11,590 bases of DNA from Acidobacteriota bacterium (GTDB taxonomy: Bacteria > Acidobacteriota > Thermoanaerobaculia > Thermoanaerobaculales > Thermoanaerobaculaceae), in the NCBI GenBank assembly GCA_027458945.1, contig DAIDOU010000217.1, forward strand, positions 1 through 11,590, read 5' to 3'. Under the pieces are notes generated by a model. It worked only from the letters and a program-made list of their open reading frames with translations. It searched no databases and had not been told where the DNA came from. Position numbers and translations under genes: made by a program. This document shows, in pieces, positions 6,750 through 11,590 of this stretch (the stretch's first letter is position 1; every line of letters begins with the position of its first letter).

Positions 6750-8468
6750 ATGACCGGAACCGACCGCAGCCCGGGGGACGAATTCATCGCGTTGGGACTC
6801 GACCCCAGGATCGTCGAGGCGCTCGTGGCGCTGGGCTACGAGGAGCCGACGCCGATCCAGCGCGCGGCGATCCCGCCGCTGCTCGCCGGCCGCGACCTGA
6901 TCGGCCAGGCGGCGACGGGCACCGGCAAGACCGCCGCGTTTGCGCTGCCGCTGCTCCACCGGCTCGCGTCGCTCGGCGATGACCGGCCTCGGCCCTCGGC
7001 GCTCGTGCTGGTGCCGACGCGCGAGCTGGCGATGCAAGTGGCGGAGGCGGTGCACCGCTACGGCCGCCTGGTGGCCGGCGGCGTGCTGCCGCTGTACGGC
7101 GGCCAGAGCTTCGGCCAGCAGGTGCGGGCGTTGCAGCGCGGCATCGACGTCGTCGTCGCGACGCCGGGGCGGGCGCTCGACCACCTCGGCCGCGGCACCC
7201 TCGATCTCGCCGGCGTGATGACGGTGGTGCTCGACGAGGCCGACGAGATGCTCGACATGGGGTTCGCCGAGGACATCCAGGCGATCCTCGCGGCGACGCC
7301 GGCCAAGCGCCAGACGATGCTCTTCTCGGTGAGCCTGCCGCGGCCGATCGTGGCGATCGCCAAACGCCACCTCACCGACCCGGTCGAGATCGCGGTCGCA
7401 CGCGAGCGCGGCGCGGCCGGGGCGCCGCCGCGCGTGCGCCAGACCGCCTACATCGTGGACCGCGCCCACAAGCTCGCCGCGCTCGGCCGCTTGCTCGACG
7501 TCGAGGACCCGGCCTCCGCGATCGTCTTCTGCCGCACCCGGCTCGAGGTGGACGAGCTATCCGAGACGCTCGCGGCACGCGGGTACCGTGCCGAGGCGTT
7601 GCACGGAGGGATGGCGCAGGACGAGCGCGAGCGCGTCATGGGGAGGCTGCGCGCCGGCGCGGCCGACCTGGTGATCGCGACCGACGTCGCGGCGCGCGGC
7701 CTCGACATCGAGCAGCTCTCCCACGTCTTCAACTTCGACGTCCCGTCCAACCCGGAGGCGTACGTGCACCGCATCGGCCGGGTGGGACGGGCGGGCCGGG
7801 CGGGGATCGTCGTCACGCTCGCGGAGCCGCGCGAGCAGCGCCTGCTGCGCAACATCGAGCAGGCCACGAAGCAGAAGATCGGGGTGGAGCGGCTGCCGAC
7901 GATCTCCGACCTGCGGGCCCGGCGCCTGGAGATGACGCGCGCCGCCGTGCAGGCGTTGCTGGTCGAGGACGACCTCGAGGGGATGCGCGTCGTCGTCGAG
8001 TCGCTCGCCTCGGAATACGACATCATGCAGGTCGCTCTTGCCGCGGTGAAGCTGGCACACCGGGCCGAGAACCGCACCGGCGAGGAGGCGGAGGAGATTC
8101 CCGCTCCGCGGCCCGAGCGGCCACGGCCGGTCCGGGTGCCGGGGGGCGCGCGCGGCGCCGCGACCGGGCGCCGGAGCGGACCGCCCGCCGGGGCGACCGA
8201 GCGGCCGCAGACCCGGCGTCGGGCGACGCCGGACGGGGGCATGACGCGCCTCGTGTTCAACGTCGGCCGCCGGGGCGGTGTGCGGCCGCAAGATCTGGTC
8301 GGCGCCATCACCGGCGAGGCCGGCGTCGCGGGGAGCGTGGTGGGGGCGATCGACATCAGCGACGAGTCCTCGATCGTCGAGGTGGCGGAGGAGGTGGCGG
8401 CGCTCGTCGTGCGCCGCCTACGCGGCGCCCGCATCAAGGGAACCAGAGTTTCGGTGCGCACCGCGTGA
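6750..8468 (+). CDS. DEAD-box RNA helicase with C-terminal DbpA-type RNA-binding domain
   Basis: ATP-dependent RNA helicase of 572 residues. Motifs: Q motif with F12 and Q37 (EEPTPIQ), motif I ATGTGKT (K60, T61), Ia PTRELAMQ, TPGRALDHL, DEAD at 162-165, motif IV AIVFCRTR, motif V ATDVAARGLDIE, motif VI HRIGRVGRAG (340-349). Motif III reads S193-V194-S195 instead of SAT, and motif VI has V345 where T is usual. A region of about 60 residues, rich in Pro, Arg and Gly (roughly 440-497), leads to a C-terminal domain (about 498-572: RLVFNVGRRGGVRPQDLVGA, then GAIDISDESSIVEV and LRGARIKG) typical of the DbpA RNA-binding fold. In E. coli DbpA and Bacillus YxiN this domain binds hairpin 92 of 23S rRNA, so a role in 50S assembly is likely; CsdA/DeaD-type proteins share the domain, so cold-response RNA remodelling is the alternative. 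Its stop overlaps the start of the next gene by four bases. Confidence 0.94.
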   Translation: MTGTDRSPGDEFIALGLDPRIVEALVALGYEEPTPIQRAAIPPLLAGRDLIGQAATGTGKTAAFALPLLHRLASLGDDRPRPSALVLVPTRELAMQVAEAVHRYGRLVAGGVLPLYGGQSFGQQVRALQRGIDVVVATPGRALDHLGRGTLDLAGVMTVVLDEADEMLDMGFAEDIQAILAATPAKRQTMLFSVSLPRPIVAIAKRHLTDPVEIAVARERGAAGAPPRVRQTAYIVDRAHKLAALGRLLDVEDPASAIVFCRTRLEVDELSETLAARGYRAEALHGGMAQDERERVMGRLRAGAADLVIATDVAARGLDIEQLSHVFNFDVPSNPEAYVHRIGRVGRAGRAGIVVTLAEPREQRLLRNIEQATKQKIGVERLPTISDLRARRLEMTRAAVQALLVEDDLEGMRVVVESLASEYDIMQVALAAVKLAHRAENRTGEEAEEIPAPRPERPRPVRVPGGARGAATGRRSGPPAGATERPQTRRRATPDGGMTRLVFNVGRRGGVRPQDLVGAITGEAGVAGSVVGAIDISDESSIVEVAEEVAALVVRRLRGARIKGTRVSVRTA

Positions 8469-10534
8469 CCTGCCGGCCAGCCAGGCGCGGCGTCTTGTCG
8501 TTGCGGGTCGCGGTTCTCGCCGCAACGTTGGGGGCGGTGCCCGGCACCGCGCCGGCCCAGGAGCCGAAGCCCGCGGAGCTGACGGTGCGGGCGTTCGCCG
8601 GCAGCCCCGATGGCGTCGAGCTCAGCTTCCCGTGGCGCTTCCAACCCGGCGACGACGCTGCCTGGGCCGCGCCCGGGTTCGACGACGCCGGCTGGGAAGC
8701 GGTGCCCCCCGACCTCGCGCCGGGGCACCTGCCGCGCGGCGGATGGCCCGGCGTCGGTTGGTTCCGCCGCCACCTCCGCGTCGGCCCCACGCTCCAGGGC
8801 GTGCCGCTGCTCGTCAGGATCCGGGAGGCGGGGGCGGCTGACGTCTACCTCGACGGCACGGTCGTCCATCGCGGCGCGGCGGCCACGGTGCCGGCACCCG
8901 AGTCGCCGCCGGCGCAGTTCGGCCCGTGGCCGATCGAGTTCTCCGCCCGGTCTGACCATGTCCTCGCGGTGCGCTACACCTGCGCGGCACCAGGCGCGGG
9001 CGGCGCGGGCTTCGGGTTCACGCTCTCGATCCACGAGCCCGATGCGGTCACCGCGGCGAGGGCCGCTCTCGCGCGGCGAAACGGCGCCCTGCTGGGCGCG
9101 CTGGCTGCGGTGCTGGCGTTCGTGGCGCTGCTGCACGGGGCGCTCTACTCGTTCTACCCTCGATTGCGGGAGAACCTGTTCTACGCCCTGTTCATGGCCG
9201 CGTTCGCGCTGCTCGTGTTCCGCGACTACGGCGCCATGGAGCTCCCCCCGGCGGCATGGGAACCGCTGTTGAACCGCTTCATGGCGCCGGCCCCGGTCGT
9301 CATCATTATGCTCGGCCAGCTCACCTACTACGCCGTGCGGACGCGGCCGTTCCCGAGGAGCTGGAAAGCGTTCACCGTGGTCGGCGGGTTGCTGGTGCCG
9401 GCGATCTTCCTTACCCCGGAGCCGTACGCGACCGTGCTCTGGTCGGGGTACTTCGCGGTGATGTTGGTGGACATCGTCCGGATCGAACGGAGCGGCAAGA
9501 CGGTGGCACGGGAGGGCGTCGCGATCATCCTCGCCGGGATGGCGGTGCTGGCGGTCTTCATCGTGCTCCAGGTCCTGGTCAGCTTCCGCGTCATCCCGCC
9601 GGTCGCCGGCTTCAACGCGGTGTACGTCTTCGGCGTGCTCGCCAGCGTCCTCACGATGTCGCTGTTCCTCGCTCGCACGGTCGCGCGCACGAGCCTGCAC
9701 CTGGAGGCGCGCCTCGCCGAGGTCGAGTCGCTCACGTCGCGGCTCCTGGCGCAGGAGCGCGAGGCGCACGGCCACGAACTGAGGCGGCGCCTGCTCGAGG
9801 CCGAGAACGAGCGCAAGAGCCGCGAGCTGGAGGCCGGGCGCACGTTGCAGCTCTCGATGCTGCCCGCCGCGTTACCCGAGGTCGACGGGTTGGAGATCGC
9901 GGTCGCGATGACCACGGCCAGCGAGGTGGGCGGCGACTACTACGACGCCCGGCCGGGCCGCGCAGGGAGCCTGGTGGTCGCCGTGGGGGACGCCACCGGG
10001 CACGGCGTGGCGGCGGGGATCCTGGTCACCGCGGTCAAGGCGCTGTTCGCGACGCTCGGCGGCGGCGGTGCCCTCGCGCCGATGCTCGCCGAGTGCGACC
10101 GGGTGCTCCGCGGCATGAACCTCAAGCACCTCCACATGTGTCTGAGCGTCGCACGCGTCGAGCCGCGCTCGGTTGCGGTCAGTTCGGCGGGGATGCCCCC
10201 GCTGCTGGTCTGGCGCGCGGCGTCCGGCGCGGTCGAAGAGCTCGGCGCCGGTGGGCTGCCGCTCGGGGGCGGGCTCGCGCCCACGTACCGGGAGCAAGGC
10301 ACGGCGCTGCAGCCGGGCGACACGCTCCTGTTCGCGACCGACGGCTTCGCCGAGCTGCTCGATCCCGAGGGACGGCCGCTCGGCTTCGAGGGCGCCGCCG
10401 AGGCGTTGCGCTCGGCGGCCGGGGTTCCGGCGGCGGCCGTCATCGAATGGCTCGCGGGCGCCGTCACCCGTTGGCGCCGCGGGCGCGATCAGGACGACGA
10501 CATCACCTTCGTCGTCGTCCGGGTCACGGCGTAG
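8465..10534 (+). CDS. 7TM sensor with jelly-roll ectodomain and cytoplasmic SpoIIE/PP2C phosphatase
   Basis: Membrane-bound serine phosphatase of 689 residues. Residues 1-31 look like a signal peptide with cleavage after TAPA. Residues about 50-195 form an exported galactose-binding-like beta domain as in GH2 N-termini and 7TMR-DISM receptors (DDAAWAAPGFDDAGWEAV, GWFRRHLRV, ADVYLDGTVVHRG). Seven hydrophobic segments follow (about 207-230, 236-255, 270-293, 300-317, 322-340, 353-375, 380-405), then a charged coiled coil to about 465, and the PP2C domain with its metal ligands: GGDYYD (D491, D494), GDATGHG (D509), TDG (D626) and DDD (677-679) near the end. In the family, such phosphatases usually dephosphorylate an STAS anti-anti-sigma protein and release a sigma factor; no STAS, RsbW-like kinase or sigma gene is in this window. 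The GTG start overlaps the helicase stop (GTGA), so translation is probably coupled. The ligand is unknown; a carbohydrate is a guess from the fold. Confidence 0.9.
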   Translation: MTCRPARRGVLSLRVAVLAATLGAVPGTAPAQEPKPAELTVRAFAGSPDGVELSFPWRFQPGDDAAWAAPGFDDAGWEAVPPDLAPGHLPRGGWPGVGWFRRHLRVGPTLQGVPLLVRIREAGAADVYLDGTVVHRGAAATVPAPESPPAQFGPWPIEFSARSDHVLAVRYTCAAPGAGGAGFGFTLSIHEPDAVTAARAALARRNGALLGALAAVLAFVALLHGALYSFYPRLRENLFYALFMAAFALLVFRDYGAMELPPAAWEPLLNRFMAPAPVVIIMLGQLTYYAVRTRPFPRSWKAFTVVGGLLVPAIFLTPEPYATVLWSGYFAVMLVDIVRIERSGKTVAREGVAIILAGMAVLAVFIVLQVLVSFRVIPPVAGFNAVYVFGVLASVLTMSLFLARTVARTSLHLEARLAEVESLTSRLLAQEREAHGHELRRRLLEAENERKSRELEAGRTLQLSMLPAALPEVDGLEIAVAMTTASEVGGDYYDARPGRAGSLVVAVGDATGHGVAAGILVTAVKALFATLGGGGALAPMLAECDRVLRGMNLKHLHMCLSVARVEPRSVAVSSAGMPPLLVWRAASGAVEELGAGGLPLGGGLAPTYREQGTALQPGDTLLFATDGFAELLDPEGRPLGFEGAAEALRSAAGVPAAAVIEWLAGAVTRWRRGRDQDDDITFVVVRVTA

Positions 10535-10540
10535 CTGCGC

Positions 10541-10554
10541 GCGGCTTCAGCCGC
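10541..10554. terminator. Possible short hairpin between convergent genes
   Basis: GCGGC, loop TTCA, GCCGC makes a perfect five-pair stem in the 23-base gap between the convergent stop codons of the phosphatase and the secreted protein. Position and symmetry suit a shared terminator, but the stem is short and no T-tract follows on either strand, so chance in GC-rich DNA is also possible. Confidence 0.28.
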
Positions 10555-10557
10555 CGG

Positions 10558-11142
10558 TCAGATCGTGAACGGGATCGCCGCCTCGCCCTTGGACAGCCGG
10601 ATCAGTAGCTGATAGTCGCCCTTCTGGATCCCGTCGGGGATCCGGAAGAAGAGGCGGCCGAAGTTGTTGTGCCACTGGTCCAGCCACGTCGACGGCCACG
10701 CCAGCCCGCGGCCGCGCTCGGCGAAGAAGCGGATCAGCCGCGGGCGCTGCGGGGTGAGGTAGCCGAGCGGTTCACGGGTGATGTTGGCGCGCGCGATCAT
10801 CGCCGCGAGCTGCGGGTAGTCGCGGCCGAACTCCTCCTGGGTCGCGAGCGGCACCACCCGGCCGTCGGGGATCCGCAGCCAGATCGCGGTGCGCGGCACC
10901 TCGATCGGGTCCGTCGCCGCGGTCATCGCGGTGTCGAGCAGAAGCCAACGCCCCTCGGGGTTCAGCTTGGCGTAGCGGTAGGAGAGCGCGACGTCGATCT
11001 GGTCGCCCCTGTAGACGATCGCGGTGGAGCCCACCTGAGTCAGGGTGGGAAGGGGCGGCGTGGCCCACACCGCCGTGTCGCAGAGGAGGCTCAACCCCGC
11101 CACGGCTCCCAGAAACGATAGACGAGCGAGCTTGCCTGTCAT
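10558..11142 (-). CDS. Small secreted protein of unknown function
   Basis: A 194-residue protein that I do not assign to a named family. It begins MTGKLARLSFLGAVAGLSLL, a basic end plus hydrophobic core, followed by a likely signal peptidase I site after AVWA. The SLLC before it is not a proper lipobox, so a lipoprotein is unlikely. The mature part alternates short strands and loops: DVALSYRYAKLNPEGRW, RTAIWLRIPDGRVVPLATQEEF, NITREPLGYLTPQRPRLIRF, and GRLFFRIPDGIQKGDYQLLI near the end, which suggests an all-beta (Ig-like or jelly-roll) domain in the periplasm or outside the cell. The mature part has no cysteine and no obvious catalytic motif. ATG at 11142 is chosen over the upstream ATG at 11211 because of the signal peptide and a good Shine-Dalgarno. 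It converges on the phosphatase gene and diverges from the PLP enzyme gene. A structural or binding role is a guess. Confidence 0.82.
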   Translation of the reverse strand: MTGKLARLSFLGAVAGLSLLCDTAVWATPPLPTLTQVGSTAIVYRGDQIDVALSYRYAKLNPEGRWLLLDTAMTAATDPIEVPRTAIWLRIPDGRVVPLATQEEFGRDYPQLAAMIARANITREPLGYLTPQRPRLIRFFAERGRGLAWPSTWLDQWHNNFGRLFFRIPDGIQKGDYQLLIRLSKGEAAIPFTI

Positions 11143-11147
11143 ACGAT

Positions 11148-11152
11148 CTCCT
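11148..11152 (-). promoter_or_regulatory. Shine-Dalgarno of the secreted protein gene
   Basis: AGGAG on the minus strand lies five bases before the ATG at 11142. It is the clearest ribosome binding site in the window and decides the start of the secreted protein gene. Confidence 0.75.
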
Positions 11153-11217
11153 CTTCCGGCGCCTGGCGACCGTTCACAGCGTCGTGGCTGCGCCGGTGCA
11201 ACCTCTGCCAAGAGCTA

Positions 11218-11223
11218 AGCATA
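11218..11223 (-). promoter_or_regulatory. Weak candidate -10 box for the secreted protein gene
   Basis: TATGCT on the minus strand lies in the most AT-rich patch of the 11143-11400 spacer and would give a leader of about 70 bases before the ATG at 11142. The -35 region (CCACGA, 17-base spacer) is poor. Apart from this and the element before 11401, I see nothing in the 258-base spacer: no RNA gene, repeat or convincing small reading frame. Confidence 0.22.
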
Positions 11224-11384
11224 GAGCGTGCCAGTGCGGATCGTGGAGTCCGGGTCGTCGCCCGCCGAGCACGCCACGGGCAACGGTGACTTCCGTCTCG
11301 GTGCGCGGCGGCGCCACCGTGTCCGCGGCCGAGGACACGAGGTCTCAAGGAGCGGTCGGCTGCGGCCGGCCGGCGGCGCTGCTC

Positions 11385-11393
11385 TGGTACCCT
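11385..11393 (+). promoter_or_regulatory. Candidate extended -10 element for a leaderless PLP-enzyme transcript
   Basis: TGGTACCCT (TGn followed by TAnnnT) ends seven bases before the ATG at 11401, with only CGCGCCG between and no Shine-Dalgarno. The placement would put the transcription start on or beside the ATG, as proposed for recQ and the methyltransferase. No -35 box is recognisable. Confidence 0.42.
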
Positions 11394-11400
11394 CGCGCCG

Positions 11401-11590
11401 ATGCGGCTGGAGCAGCTCCCGACGCCGGCGGCGCTCGTCGACCTCGTCGCGCTCGAGCGCAACGCGTCGCGCATGGCACAGCGGGCCGCCCGCCTGGGCG
11501 TGCGCCTGCGGCCGCACGTCAAGACGCACAAGACGCTCGAGGCGGCGCGCATCCAGACGCGAGGGTCGTTCGGCGGGATCACGGTCTCGA
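11401..11590 (+). CDS. Alanine-racemase-fold PLP enzyme, D-threonine aldolase / D-serine dehydratase type (3'-truncated by window)
   Basis: Sixty-three codons remain open at the window end. The N-terminus reads EQLPTPAALVDLVALERNAS, then GVRLRPHVKTHKTLEAARIQ and FGGITVS. This is the characteristic start of fold-type III (alanine racemase N-terminal) enzymes of the D-threonine aldolase, D-serine dehydratase (DSD1) and 3-hydroxy-D-aspartate aldolase group. K41 in RPHVKTHK corresponds to the lysine that forms the Schiff base with pyridoxal phosphate; the zinc-binding C-terminal domain that would separate members lies beyond the window. The reaction is therefore cleavage or deamination of a D-beta-hydroxy amino acid, substrate undetermined. 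The ATG is chosen because the family's conserved TPAALVD begins eight residues in. The gene is divergent from the secreted-protein gene. Confidence 0.85.
   Translation, partial: MRLEQLPTPAALVDLVALERNASRMAQRAARLGVRLRPHVKTHKTLEAARIQTRGSFGGITVS

Noticed and set aside
6677..6787. N-terminal extension of the methyltransferase to the ATG at 6787
   Set aside because: The 37 extra residues look non-coding and would overlap the helicase start and its Shine-Dalgarno; GTG at 6676 fits the family and the -10-like motif.
5517..7469. A 650-codon minus-strand frame overlapping the methyltransferase in another frame and the helicase antisense
   Set aside because: Composition is typical of a GC-rich shadow (Arg/Ala/Pro-rich, no domain), while the frame next to it encodes a clear methyltransferase.
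7448..9775. A 775-codon open frame on the minus strand antisense to the helicase and phosphatase genes
   Set aside because: It is low-complexity, rich in Arg, Ala and Pro/Ser, has no recognisable domain and opposes two intact, family-matching genes. Long antisense frames are expected where third positions are nearly all G or C.
11143..11211. Upstream ATG at 11211 for the secreted protein
   Set aside because: It would place 23 Arg/Pro-rich residues before a good signal peptide; the ATG at 11142 has AGGAG five bases upstream.
11197..11214. A sigma-54-like site on the minus strand, TGGCA followed by TTGC
   Set aside because: The spacing between the GG and GC elements is eight bases, two short of the ten that sigma-54 promoters require.
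11139..11582. Minus-strand frame of 147 codons in the right-end spacer
   Set aside because: It lacks domain character, overlaps the secreted gene's start region and lies opposite the PLP enzyme's conserved N-terminus.
1..11590. Signs of a defence island, mobile element or biosynthetic cluster
   Set aside because: RecQ and the DEAD-box helicase are housekeeping types with standard domains; no nuclease, toxin, integrase, transposase, repeat array or composition shift is seen.

Overview
The window is about 11.6 kb of very GC-rich (roughly 70% or more by eye), gene-dense bacterial chromosome. The BNR-type secreted protein C-terminus at the left end, the membrane-anchored SpoIIE-type phosphatase with a jelly-roll sensor, and the tandem PAS/GAF hybrid kinase together suggest a soil- or sediment-type Acidobacteriota, or a relative such as Gemmatimonadota. 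That is inference from gene types; there is no rRNA or other marker gene to settle it. I see no tRNA, rRNA, CRISPR array, insertion sequence, phage gene or integrase, so this looks like ordinary core chromosome.

Layout, left to right: (1) the C-terminal third of a large BNR/sortilin-repeat protein (1-962, +, cut by the window edge); (2) recQ, a full-length RecQ DNA helicase (1032-2843, +); (3) a large hybrid sensor histidine kinase with a degenerate N-terminal half-receiver, PAS, GAF, PAS, HisKA, HATPase and a C-terminal receiver (2890-5460, +), with a clear TATAAT box in front of it; (4) a TrmA/RumA-like RNA m5U methyltransferase on the minus strand (5474-6676); (5) divergent from it, a DEAD-box RNA helicase with a C-terminal DbpA-type RNA-binding domain (6750-8468, +); (6) overlapping its stop by four bases, a 7TM sensor with a cytoplasmic PP2C/SpoIIE phosphatase domain (8465-10534, +); (7) a small secreted protein of unknown function on the minus strand (10558-11142); (8) a 258-bp divergent spacer and the first 63 codons of a fold-type III PLP enzyme of the D-threonine aldolase / D-serine dehydratase type (11401 to the window end, +).

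Functionally there are two themes. RNA and DNA maintenance is represented by RecQ, the putative rRNA or tRNA m5U methyltransferase and the DEAD-box helicase; the last two sit back to back and could both act in ribosome maturation. Signalling is represented by the hybrid kinase and the 7TM-SpoIIE phosphatase, both lacking their usual partners (a downstream response regulator; an STAS anti-sigma antagonist and anti-sigma kinase) in this window.

I did not find a convincing new multi-gene system. The most interesting signals are small: three genes have a TGnTAnnnT (extended -10-like) motif 6 or 7 bases before a start codon that has no Shine-Dalgarno, which suggests leaderless transcription; the DEAD-box helicase has SVS in place of the near-invariant SAT of motif III; and the kinase carries half of a decayed receiver domain at its N-terminus.
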